Assembly (NCBI GenBank): GCA_964568355.1
Contig: CAZMRK010000368.1
Span: 1-19,839 of the forward strand
From: JAJPJX01 sp964568355
Lineage (GTDB): Bacteria; Acidobacteriota; Terriglobia; Bryobacterales; Bryobacteraceae
Reading direction: 5' to 3'
DNA length: 19,839 nt
Of the stretch, positions 1-7,060 are shown in pieces (the stretch's first letter is position 1; each line of letters begins with the position of its first letter). A program made the translations under genes and the position numbers. The notes below the pieces were generated by a model. That model saw nothing but the letters and a program-made list of their open reading frames with translations, had not been told where the DNA came from and ran no database searches.

Positions 1-200
1 CCGCCGGTCTCTACGCCTCGGATGCGATTGAGCGGGAGCGTACCCTGCCTCATCAAAAACTCGGCATCTTCTTTGGTATAAATGTCGTTCGTCACGACGC
101 CAAGGTTCACCGCGGGCCACAGCTTGCGGATCAACTGATCGACAAGCGCGGTTTTTCCGCTCCCGACCGGTCCTGCGATTCCCACCCGGTATGCTCTCAC
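1..200 (-). CDS. ureG: Urease accessory GTPase UreG (N-terminal part, cut by window edge)
   Basis: UreG is the SIMIBI-class GTPase that, with UreD and UreF, drives nickel delivery into apo-urease in the cytoplasm. The visible 66 residues begin VRAYRVGIAGPVGSGKT, which contains the P-loop GPVGSGKT at about residues 10-17. They continue through VVTNDIYTKEDAEFL and end near RGVETGG, all typical of UreG. The start is a GTG at 200, preceded on the minus strand by GAGGA about 8 nt upstream, and it lies 13 bp after the ureC stop, so the gene is translated as the last visible member of the urease operon. The C-terminal two thirds lie outside the window, so the nickel-binding CPH motif cannot be checked. 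Confidence 0.95.
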   Translation of the reverse strand, partial: MRAYRVGIAGPVGSGKTALVDQLIRKLWPAVNLGVVTNDIYTKEDAEFLMRQGTLPLNRIRGVETG

Positions 201-213
201 GGGAATTTCCTCT

Positions 214-1926
214 TCAGAACAAGAAATACCGCTGCGCAAGTGGCAGCTTGTCAGCGGGTTCACAGGTTAGCAACTCACCGTCGGCGCGCACTTCGTAGGT
301 TTCCGGATCCACATCGATTTGCGGCATTGCTGCGTTATGGATCATGTTCTTCTTGCCGATTCCGCGGCAATTCCGCACTCCGACGGCTCGCTTTCGAAAC
401 AACTTTTCAATGCCGGCGGTGATTGCGGCTTGCGAAACAAACGTCAAGGCAGTCGCCGCAGTGGCGCCTCCGAACGATCCGAACATCGGGCGGTAGAGCA
501 CGGGCTGAGGCGTGGGGATGGAGGCATTGGCGTCGCCCATTACGCTCCAGGCGATGAATCCGCCTTTCACGATGATCTCGGGCTTTACGCCGAACATCGA
601 CGGCTTCCATAACACCAGGTCCGCAAGTTTGCCCGGTTCAATCGATCCGACCTCGTCGGCGATGCCGTGTGTGATGGCTGGATTGATGGTATATTTCGCG
701 ACGTACCGCTTCACTCTGAAATTGTCGTTGCGAGCGGAGTCTTCCGGTAGCGCTCCCCTTTGGGTCTTCATCTTGTGAGCGGTTTGCCAGGTGCGCGTCA
801 CCACTTCGCCAATTCTTCCCATCGCCTGCGAGTCGCTGGAGATCATGCTGAACACTCCGAGATCGTGCAGGATGTCTTCCGCCGCGATCGTCTCCGGGCG
901 GATACGGCTTTCGGCGAACGCCACGTCTTCTGGAACCAGAGGGTTCAGGTGATGACAAACCATCAACATATCCAGATGTTCGGCGATGGTGTTGACCGTA
1001 TAGGGCCGCGTGGGATTGGTAGAAGACGGCAGAATATAGGGCAAGGCCGCGATCCGGATGATGTCGGGCGCATGCCCTCCGCCGGCGCCTTCTGTATGAT
1101 AAGTATGAATGGTGCGCCCCGCAATGGCGCCGATGGTGTCCTCCACGAAACCGGCTTCGTTGATCGTGTCGGTGTGAATTGCCGTTTGCACATCCATCGC
1201 GTCCGCCACCCGAAGGCAGGTATCGATGGCGGCAGGCGTGGTTCCCCAATCTTCGTGCAGCTTCAACCCGCATGCCCCGGCGCGGACCTGTTCTTCCAGC
1301 GGGGCCAGAGTGGAAGCATTTCCTTTGCCCAGCAGGCCGACGTTCATGGGCCACGCGTCGGCTGCCTCGAGCATGCGAGCGATGTTCCACGCGCCGGGCG
1401 TGCATGTGGTGGCGTTGGTACCCGTTGCCGGCCCAGTGCCCCCACCGATCATGGTTGTGATCCCGTTGGAAAGCGCTTCGTACACTTGCTGCGGAGAGAT
1501 GAAATGGATGTGGCTGTCGATCCCGCCGGCCGTCACAATCATGTTTTCGCCGGCAATGACCTCGGTTGAAGCGCCGACTACCAGGGCGGGGTCGACGCCC
1601 GCCATCGTGTCCGGATTCCCAGCCTTGCCTACTTTTACGATTCGCCCATCGCGCACGCCGATATCGGCCTTAACGATTCCCCAGTGATCGATGATCAGCG
1701 CGTTGGTGATGACCAGATCGAGAGCTCCATCGGCTCGCGTCGCACGAGAGCTTTGTCCCATGCCGTCGCGAATGACCTTTCCGCCGCCGAATGTGATCTC
1801 GTCGCCATAGACCGTGAAGTCCGTCTCAACCTCGATGATCAAGTCGGTATCGGCCAGCCTTACACGGTCTCCCTTGGTCGGACCATACAGGTCGGCATAG
1901 ACGGCGCGCGGAATCGAAAGACTCAT
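214..1926 (-). CDS. ureC: Urease alpha (catalytic) subunit
   Basis: This is the catalytic subunit of nickel urease, hydrolysing urea to ammonia and carbamate in the cytoplasm. The product is 570 residues, the usual length. The active-site set is visible: the HIH pair H139/H141, the lysine that is carbamylated to bridge the two nickels (K222 in GLKLHEDWG), the HTDTINEAGF and HTEGAGGGHAPD segments, the mobile-flap cysteine C324 in MVCHHLNP, and the nickel-binding aspartate D365 in SSDSQAMGR. No key residue is missing, so the enzyme should be active once metallated. The ATG overlaps the ureB stop (ATGA, 1923-1926) behind a GGGGGAG ribosome site, indicating translational coupling. The protein ends CRYFLF-like (QRYFLF), the normal urease terminus. 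Confidence 0.98.
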   Translation of the reverse strand: MSLSIPRAVYADLYGPTKGDRVRLADTDLIIEVETDFTVYGDEITFGGGKVIRDGMGQSSRATRADGALDLVITNALIIDHWGIVKADIGVRDGRIVKVGKAGNPDTMAGVDPALVVGASTEVIAGENMIVTAGGIDSHIHFISPQQVYEALSNGITTMIGGGTGPATGTNATTCTPGAWNIARMLEAADAWPMNVGLLGKGNASTLAPLEEQVRAGACGLKLHEDWGTTPAAIDTCLRVADAMDVQTAIHTDTINEAGFVEDTIGAIAGRTIHTYHTEGAGGGHAPDIIRIAALPYILPSSTNPTRPYTVNTIAEHLDMLMVCHHLNPLVPEDVAFAESRIRPETIAAEDILHDLGVFSMISSDSQAMGRIGEVVTRTWQTAHKMKTQRGALPEDSARNDNFRVKRYVAKYTINPAITHGIADEVGSIEPGKLADLVLWKPSMFGVKPEIIVKGGFIAWSVMGDANASIPTPQPVLYRPMFGSFGGATAATALTFVSQAAITAGIEKLFRKRAVGVRNCRGIGKKNMIHNAAMPQIDVDPETYEVRADGELLTCEPADKLPLAQRYFLF

Positions 1927-2222
1927 CGCTCCCCCTTGCCTTGGTGCCCCAGGACGAGGCGCTCGCCCGCAAATTCGACGAGTTCGACTTCCTTCTCCTC
2001 GCCGGGCTCAAATCTTACCGACGTCCCGGCGGGGATATTCAGCCGCATTCCGCGAGCGGTATCCCGTTCGAAGGCAAGCGCGTTGTTGACTTCGAAAAAG
2101 TGATAATGGCTGCCGATCTGAACCGGACGGTCGCCTGTATGCCGGACCACCACTCTTGCAGTGCGGCGGCCGGCGTTCGCCTGAATTGCCCCGGCTTCTG
2201 GAAAGTACTCTCCTGGCTTCAT
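1923..2222 (-). CDS. ureB: Urease beta subunit
   Basis: This is the small structural beta subunit that packs against UreC in the (alpha-beta-gamma)3 complex. It shows the family landmarks: KPGEYFPEAG at the N-terminus, then TGDRPVQIGSHYHFFEVN, then RLNIPAGTSVRFEPGE, and it ends at about 99 residues, a normal length. The ATG at 2222 is preferred because it gives the conserved M-(I/K)-PGE start and sits behind GAGGG at good spacing. An in-frame ATG at 2234, overlapping the ureA stop (ATGA), would add MRDG and cannot be excluded. The 3' end overlaps ureC by 4 bp. Confidence 0.96.
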   Translation of the reverse strand: MKPGEYFPEAGAIQANAGRRTARVVVRHTGDRPVQIGSHYHFFEVNNALAFERDTARGMRLNIPAGTSVRFEPGEEKEVELVEFAGERLVLGHQGKGER

Positions 2223-2230
2223 TCCATCCC

Positions 2231-2533
2231 TCATCGGATTGGATCGTGCACGGTCACGAGTTTGGTGCCGTCTGGAAATGTGGCTTCCACCTGCACCTCG
2301 TGAATCATCTCCGCGATCCCCGGCATCACGTCCGCCTTGGTGAGCATGGTTGTGCCGAGTGTCATGATCTCAGCCACCGATTTTCCGTCGCGGGCCCATT
2401 CCAGGATATTCGCGGTCAGAATGGCAATGGCCTCGGGGTAGTTCAACGCGAGACCGCGGGCACGGCGCTTTTGTGCAACCTCTGCGGCGACATAGACCAG
2501 CAGGCGCTCCTGCTCCCTTGGGGTGAGGTGCAT
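2231..2533 (-). CDS. ureA: Urease gamma subunit
   Basis: This is the smallest urease subunit, 100 residues, starting MHLTPREQERLLVYVAAEVA and containing GLALNYPEAIA and TLTKADVMPG-like segments, all characteristic of UreA. It is structural and forms the trimer base with UreB and UreC. The ATG at 2533 has AGGAG about 6 nt upstream, and the stop codon of ureD (TAG at 2544-2542) overlaps that ribosome site. The open frame extends much further upstream, to about 2869, but that extra part is antisense-like low-quality sequence inside ureD and is not part of UreA. UreA is a separate gene here, not fused to UreB as in some pathogens. Confidence 0.97.
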   Translation of the reverse strand: MHLTPREQERLLVYVAAEVAQKRRARGLALNYPEAIAILTANILEWARDGKSVAEIMTLGTTMLTKADVMPGIAEMIHEVQVEATFPDGTKLVTVHDPIR

Positions 2534-2541
2534 TCGATCTC

Positions 2542-3450
2542 CTACTTGAGCTTTCTTGGAGGAACGGCTTCCTCGCCCGTAAGGAAGCGCCGGGCCGTTT
2601 TCCAGAACCGGACGAGTGTGGCCGGCACGTCGCGGGCCGTGGCGCTTAAACCTCGAACCATCACGCCATCGGAGGCCAGGGTACTCGCCCCCCATATCAT
2701 AACTCCGGGGCTGGACGCTTCGCGCGCGATTTCGCTCAATTTCGCTTCGAGCGCACAAAGGTCCGCAGCCGTTCGCCCGATCTGAATGGCATAGAAACTT
2801 CCGGCGTAGTGGTAGCCGCCCAGGCGGACTTTGGAGAGCATCGGCCTGAGGCGAGGTTCGAGGAGACAACTTTCCAGTAAGAGGGGGCGGCTGGGAGAGC
2901 GCAAAGTCGCCTCTACGCGCAAGCTCTCAAATGCAAACATCTCGCCCATGGCCTGGCGCCCCGGCGCCAGGATCTCCCACCAGAAGAAGGACGCATGGTT
3001 GGCTAGGATCGCGGTTGTGCTCTGCATGTGCCTCGACCCTGCGAACGGAATGAGCGCATCGGGAAGGTATTCCAACAATCCACCTTCGGACACGGAGATC
3101 ACCGTCTTCTGCTCCGAGTCAGATGCGCCCGTACGATGCCGGTAGAGTCGCGTGGCCCCGGTCGAGGTAACCTGGGCCGCCGCGCCTGTCCCGACATCGA
3201 TCTGGAGCGACAGATGGTCGCCGGCCAGCACGCCTCCCGAAAGGTTGTGAAGGTGCACAAGAGAGCCCCCATTCGGCTGTGGAAAGGCGCGAACTACCTT
3301 CCAGGGCGGTTCCTGGCGGTCTATGTGCATCTGTGTTCCCCGGCCTGAGGCCTCAAAACGAAGTGCCAATCGAGCATTCAACTGATGAAGAGACGCGTCT
3401 CGAGCCAACTGTGTCGCATCGATCCGAGATCCGCTAGCGGCGTGAAGCAT
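2542..3450 (-). CDS. ureD: Urease accessory protein UreD
   Basis: UreD (UreH) is the scaffold that binds apo-urease and, with UreF and UreG, forms the nickel-insertion complex. The 302-residue product carries the family core: ARLALRFE, the NGGSLVHLHNLSGGVLAGD segment, a QVTSTGATRLYR block, GLLEYLPDALIPFAGS, and FFWWEILAPGRQAMGE. The ATG at 3450 is chosen for its very strong ribosome site (GGAGGGG ending 2 nt before it). This gives a 73-bp overlap with the 3' end of ureF and about 25 extra residues before the usual UreD start. A TTG at 3381 that overlaps the ureF stop (TTGA) is the alternative, giving a more typical N-terminus but lacking a visible ribosome site. Placement after ureF rather than before ureA in a D-A-B-C-E-F-G order is unusual. 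Confidence 0.93.
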   Translation of the reverse strand: MLHAASGSRIDATQLARDASLHQLNARLALRFEASGRGTQMHIDRQEPPWKVVRAFPQPNGGSLVHLHNLSGGVLAGDHLSLQIDVGTGAAAQVTSTGATRLYRHRTGASDSEQKTVISVSEGGLLEYLPDALIPFAGSRHMQSTTAILANHASFFWWEILAPGRQAMGEMFAFESLRVEATLRSPSRPLLLESCLLEPRLRPMLSKVRLGGYHYAGSFYAIQIGRTAADLCALEAKLSEIAREASSPGVMIWGASTLASDGVMVRGLSATARDVPATLVRFWKTARRFLTGEEAVPPRKLK

Positions 3451-3989
3451 AACCCCTCCAGCTTTTCCGATTGAGTTACCGCGTGATGAATCGCCGGGCG
3501 AAGGTTCCAAATGATTCGACTGGCCGCCACTTGGCCGACGGGCATCAAGCGCTGGCAAGCGGAAACGAGTCCGGTGATCGACTGTTGCAGATATGCCAGC
3601 GCGACCGATGGCTCCGAGATTCCGAGAACCGATCCGGCGGCGCCAAATGCGATTGGATAATACAGTCCGGAGGGTATCCTGGCGCCCGAAACGGCATTGA
3701 ACAATTCGGCGAATCTACGGCCCATCTTCAAGGCCGCTTCGCGCGATTCGCGAGAGGACCGTCGGGCCGCGAATTCAAGGCTCAAAGCGGCAGGATTGCT
3801 GGTCTGCCACGCCCTCCGGACAAAAGTCGCTTCCAGGACCCCCACTTCCTCGAGATAATCCCGCAGGAAACCTTCCAGATTCTCCGGTGTCAGCGTTCCT
3901 TCTTCGGCCAGCGTTTCGAGGCCGAACGAATGGGCGGCTGCGCCAATGGGCAACGCAGAATCGGCCAATTGGAGCAGTTCGAGTAGCAT
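3378..3989 (-). CDS. ureF: Urease accessory protein UreF
   Basis: UreF gates the GTPase activity of UreG and bridges it to UreD during nickel insertion. The 203-residue product starts MLLELLQLADSALPIGAAAH, followed by FGLETLAEEG. That is the classic N-terminus, in which LQLADSALPIG-(G/A)-x-x-H-S-x-GLE is conserved. It ends DLGSMRHSWLETRLFIS, matching the conserved (A/G)SMRHE-x-x-x-x-RLF(R/I)S tail. It is the first gene of the urease operon on the minus strand. No good ribosome site is visible before the ATG at 3989; the nearby sequence has only a weak GAGT. Any promoter must lie within the decayed receptor fragment just upstream, and no clear -35/-10 pair was found there. Confidence 0.95.
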   Translation of the reverse strand: MLLELLQLADSALPIGAAAHSFGLETLAEEGTLTPENLEGFLRDYLEEVGVLEATFVRRAWQTSNPAALSLEFAARRSSRESREAALKMGRRFAELFNAVSGARIPSGLYYPIAFGAAGSVLGISEPSVALAYLQQSITGLVSACQRLMPVGQVAASRIIWNLRPAIHHAVTQSEKLEGLCFTPLADLGSMRHSWLETRLFIS

Positions 3990-4008
3990 GACTCATGGTA
4001 CGTCATCC

Positions 4009-4023
4009 GCCCGCAGCGCGGGC
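4009..4023. other. Short perfect inverted repeat upstream of ureF
   Basis: GCCCGC-AGC-GCGGGC is a perfect 6-bp stem with a 3-nt loop, 20 bp upstream of the ureF start at the junction between the urease block and the receptor remnant. There is no adjacent T-run, so it is not a clear terminator. It could be a leader hairpin for ureF or chance in GC-rich DNA. Confidence 0.3.
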
Positions 4024-4393
4024 TTGCACCTCCATGCCATCTGGATTCGGATGGCGGCCGGGCACCGCGCGTCCACCGATCCGTTCAGCCGCCACAACGG
4101 CTATGGCCCCATGGCCTTAGACGTGACGCATGCGTTTGTGACATCCTGGGTCTGGAGCGTGCCGTCCGGGTCGTGGAATCGAGGCGTGAAGGGCGCCGTT
4201 TTCGGCGACTGGCAGGTCAACGGCATCTGGACCATGTACTCTGGAACCCCGGCTCAAATCGGAGCGAGTTTTTCAACGTTTTGAACCGGCCGAACTTTGG
4301 CGCGCCGAATTCGAATCTGGATGGCGCATGCTTTGGATGCCTCACTTCGGCCGCGGATGGCAGGCTGATCCAGTTTGCCTGAAGTACAGGTGA
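4021..4393 (+). pseudogene. Remnant of Oar-like TonB-dependent receptor (C-terminal fragment)
   Basis: This stretch fills the otherwise gene-free interval 3990-4398. One frame reads DPFSRHNGYGPMALDVTHAF, then VTSWVWSVPSG, then GDWQVNGIWTMYSGTPAQIG, before a stop at 4282-4284. A second frame then reads RSEFFNVLNRPNFGAPN and ends SAADGRLIQFA with a stop at 4380-4382. Both blocks match, in order, the last part of the acidobacterial TonB-dependent outer-membrane receptors (FDVRHAFVASW, GGWQVNGI...SGTPF, FRAEFFNLFNxPNFG, RxIQFALKxxF). About a hundred residues that normally separate the two blocks are gone. If one base lost near 4379 is restored, the reading continues LKYR and stops at 4391-4393, the normal receptor end. 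The 5' part is missing where the urease block begins. The gene is therefore truncated, internally deleted and frameshifted. The family match is from memory of the motifs. Confidence 0.75.
4388..4393 (+). promoter_or_regulatory. Ribosome binding site that sets the start at 4399
   Basis: AGGTGA lies 5 nt before ATGATG at 4399. It coincides with the ancestral last codon and stop (AGG TGA) of the receptor remnant, which suggests that the downstream gene was once translationally linked to the intact receptor. Confidence 0.6.
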
Positions 4394-4398
4394 TACCC

Positions 4399-5619
4399 AT
4401 GATGAATCGGCGCGACGCATTGAAGTCACTCGTGATGACTGCGGCGGTGTTGCGGGCTCAGGAGAAACTGCCGCCCGTCCGGCAAATCACGACTGGACCG
4501 AAATTTCACTGGTTCGGCTACTACGATAAGCTCGAGTTCGATCCTTCCGGCCGCTACGTGCTCGGAATGGAGGTCGACTTTCAAAATCGAACACCGAAGC
4601 CGGACGACCGGATTCGCCTCGGCATGATCGACTTGGAAAATGGGGATAAATGGAAAGGGCTGGGCGACTCGGCCGCATGGTGCTGGCAGCAGGGTTGCAT
4701 GCTGCAATGGCTTCCCGGCTCTCGCACCGAAGTCATCTTCAACGACCGGCAGGGCGACCGGTTCGTATCCCATATTCTCGATGTCCACTCCGGCAAGCGT
4801 CGGACGCTGCCTGCTCCGGTCTATGGCGTGAGTCCGGATGCAGCCTGGGCGGTGCATCCGGATTTCCGCCGCTTGCATGATACTCGCCCCGGCTACGGAT
4901 ACGCAGGCATCACGGATCCGAACGAGAACGTAAATACGCCGGGCAACACCGGAATCTGGCGGCTGGATCTTCGCAGCGGAAAGCACAATCTGATTATTCC
5001 CATCTCCAAGGTGGCGGCGATCCCCAGCCCGCACGGGGACATGACCGGCGCCAAGCACTGGTTCAATCATCTTCTGGTGGCTCCGGACGCGAAGCGGTTC
5101 ATCTTCCTGCACCGCTGGCGGAGACCCGGCGATCGGACCTTCCTGACACGGTTGCTCACCGCCAAGCCGGACGGCACGGATCTTTATGTGGTTGATCCGT
5201 ACGGCTACACCTCGCATTTCATCTGGCGCGACCCGCAGCATATTCTGGCATGGGCGCGTCATCCCTCTCACGGCGACAAGTTCTACCTCTACCAGGATCG
5301 CAGCGACCAAGTGGAGGTGGTCGGACCGGAGGTGATGACCGTCAACGGGCATTGCACCTATCTGCCGGGAAATCGCTGGATCTTGAACGATACCTACCCG
5401 GACCGGGACCGGCTTCAGCACCCCTACTTGTATGAGGTGCAAACCGGCAAGCGTGTCCCGCTCGGGCACTTCCGATCCGATCCGGAATATATGGGTGAGT
5501 GGCGATGCGATCTCCACCCACGCTTTAGTCCGGATAGCCGAAAAGTGGTGATCGACTCCACCCATGCGGGGCAGGGCCGGCAGCTTTATCTGATCGACAT
5601 CAGTGCGATCGTGGGCTAG
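4399..5619 (+). CDS. Tat-signal, probable beta-propeller protein (oligogalacturonate-lyase-like?)
   Basis: The 406-residue product begins MMNRRDALKSLVMTAAVLRAQ, a compact twin-arginine-type signal, so it is probably exported folded. The mature part shows repeated propeller-like blades with DPSGRYVLG, SPDAAWAV, APDAKRFIF and SPDSRKVVI turns. It also carries conserved-looking histidine clusters: KHWFNH (H220, H224), FLHRW (H238), NGHCTYLPGNRW (H318) and LHPRFSPDS (H373). This layout resembles polysaccharide lyase family 22 (oligogalacturonate lyase) and related TolB-like propellers, in which such histidines bind metal and substrate. That assignment is from fold and motif pattern only. The gene follows a ruined TonB receptor, and in relatives such receptors often sit with sugar-processing genes. 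It converges on the next gene with a 6-bp gap. The coding call is firm; the function is tentative. Confidence 0.85.
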   Translation: MMNRRDALKSLVMTAAVLRAQEKLPPVRQITTGPKFHWFGYYDKLEFDPSGRYVLGMEVDFQNRTPKPDDRIRLGMIDLENGDKWKGLGDSAAWCWQQGCMLQWLPGSRTEVIFNDRQGDRFVSHILDVHSGKRRTLPAPVYGVSPDAAWAVHPDFRRLHDTRPGYGYAGITDPNENVNTPGNTGIWRLDLRSGKHNLIIPISKVAAIPSPHGDMTGAKHWFNHLLVAPDAKRFIFLHRWRRPGDRTFLTRLLTAKPDGTDLYVVDPYGYTSHFIWRDPQHILAWARHPSHGDKFYLYQDRSDQVEVVGPEVMTVNGHCTYLPGNRWILNDTYPDRDRLQHPYLYEVQTGKRVPLGHFRSDPEYMGEWRCDLHPRFSPDSRKVVIDSTHAGQGRQLYLIDISAIVG

Positions 5620-5625
5620 CCGTTG

Positions 5626-7053
5626 TTATGGAATCCGGCTGGCCAGGAATCGCAGCATCACCGCCCGCTCGTCCGGATCCAGAGTGCCGTTGTGATTGGT
5701 ATCGAAGTGCGGAGTGGCCGCGCGCAGCCGCTCAATCGTTCTTCTCCTGATTCCTGCCGGCTGGCCTCCCTCGGTCAGAAACTGATCCAGGCGGCTGAGG
5801 ATGAATTCCCGTCGGAAGCCGGGAGCATCTTCCGGCCGCGGCAGCACGACCTGGAGGAACAGGAGCGCCATTTCGTTTGTGGTCTGCTCGCCAAACGTGA
5901 CGCGTTTGGGCGGGTTCGACGGATTGTGCGGATTGGCCGCCGAATTGTCATACACATAGCGCATCTCGATTCGTGTTCCCTTCGGCAACCGCACGGGTTC
6001 GGCATATCGATACTGCCCCTGCCAGTTGAAGTCCCAATCCTTAATCCAGATGAGTGGTTCGATTCTCCCATCTGGAAGTCTGGCATCCACTTTCATGTCT
6101 TTGCAGAGCAGGTGCGCGTGTGGGGCGATGCCGATCAGGTCCACATCTTCGGGCACCAGCACCCAATCCTTCACCTCCTGGCGCGCCTCACCGGGCGCGA
6201 GATCGATCTGCCGCGTGCCGGCCAGCATTCCCGCCAGGCCCTTCTGCGGCTGCCCGGTGAACGTCAGCCCGATCGAAGACTGGTCGGTTTCCACCTTGCC
6301 CGATGGATGATAGTGAATCTGTACCACCAGGTCCGCGCCTTTCTTCACTGTCTGCGCTACACCGGCTGGAAGAGGCCGTGGCGTGGCGCCGGGAGCCCAT
6401 CCGCCCAGCCCTCCCGTAGGCTCGATTTGCGGCCCGCCGAAGCACGAGTACCCCGGCTCCGCGCTGGCTGCGTCCAGCCGCCTTGCCTCTCCACTGGTAT
6501 CCAGAAAGAACAGCGCGTGGTGCACGATTCGCGTATTGCCCGGGTGGAATTCCACTGTTTTGACGTACCGGTCCGTCGCGAAATCGAGGGGGATGACAAA
6601 GCACTGAAACACGTCCAAACCGTCTGCCGGCACCGTGAACGGCTGCGGCGCGGAGACGACCAGATCCGGCTTGCCTGCCTGCCACCCGGACGCGAACCGG
6701 GGAGGCTCCGGCTTCAGCCGCGGGTTCCCCTCCGGCGCTCCGTTGCGGGCCCATGCGCCGATCGTCGCAATCTGTGCCTCCGTAAGGCGGCGCTCGTCCT
6801 GGAAGTGCCCATATCCCAGCTCCGCCTTCCACGGTGGCATGTAATGTTTGGCGGTGACCGTGGCGATCAGACCGGCGCGTTTGACTGCGTCCTGATACGT
6901 GAGCAAGGGAAACGGAGCCACCTGGCCGGGCCGGTGGCACACGGCGCAGTTCTGATACAGAATCGGCGCGACGTCCTTGTTGAACGTGGGTGAGCCTGCG
7001 TACATGCCGCCGGCCAGCAAGAATCCGGCACGGACGGCAACACCAAATCTCAT
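5626..7053 (-). CDS. Cytochrome c / PHM-type copper monooxygenase / EF-hand fusion protein
   Basis: The 475-residue exported protein has a signal sequence (residues 1-20) and then a c-type heme domain with CAVCH (C36, C39, H40) and a likely axial Met in HYMPPW (M72). A type II ascorbate-dependent copper monooxygenase-like region follows (about 140-410). By motif alignment to rat PHM, the first copper would be held by H178, H179 (RIVHHALFF) and H247 (VQIHYHP). The second would be held by H312, H314 (PHAHLL) and M395 (TTNEMALLF). All six ligands are present. A C-terminal EF-hand loop starts at D451 (DTNHNGTLDPDE). The start is set at ATG 7053, 7 bp after the redoxin stop. The frame runs on upstream to 7398, but that part is a shadow of the redoxin. 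The substrate is unknown; a periplasmic oxidation fed by the fused heme is inferred. Confidence 0.92.
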   Translation of the reverse strand: MRFGVAVRAGFLLAGGMYAGSPTFNKDVAPILYQNCAVCHRPGQVAPFPLLTYQDAVKRAGLIATVTAKHYMPPWKAELGYGHFQDERRLTEAQIATIGAWARNGAPEGNPRLKPEPPRFASGWQAGKPDLVVSAPQPFTVPADGLDVFQCFVIPLDFATDRYVKTVEFHPGNTRIVHHALFFLDTSGEARRLDAASAEPGYSCFGGPQIEPTGGLGGWAPGATPRPLPAGVAQTVKKGADLVVQIHYHPSGKVETDQSSIGLTFTGQPQKGLAGMLAGTRQIDLAPGEARQEVKDWVLVPEDVDLIGIAPHAHLLCKDMKVDARLPDGRIEPLIWIKDWDFNWQGQYRYAEPVRLPKGTRIEMRYVYDNSAANPHNPSNPPKRVTFGEQTTNEMALLFLQVVLPRPEDAPGFRREFILSRLDQFLTEGGQPAGIRRRTIERLRAATPHFDTNHNGTLDPDERAVMLRFLASRIP

Positions 7054-7060
7054 AACAATC

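Noticed and set aside
638..1405. Second minus-strand open frame (255 codons) inside ureC
   Set aside because: It is a frame-shifted shadow of UreC; UreC itself is intact and full length in its own frame.
2534..2869. Upstream extension of ureA to a 212-residue protein
   Set aside because: The added part is a shadow of ureD in another frame. UreA homologues start at MHLTPRE, and a good ribosome site precedes 2533.
3990..4110. Sigma-70 promoter for ureF
   Set aside because: No -35/-10 pair with acceptable spacing was found on the minus strand. Only a GC-rich hairpin is visible, so no promoter is called.
5623..6993. Long plus-strand open frame (456 codons) opposite the copper monooxygenase
   Set aside because: It is Arg/His/Pro-rich with no recognisable motif, and the minus strand holds a clear multi-domain protein over the same span. 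It is a shadow of GC-rich coding DNA.
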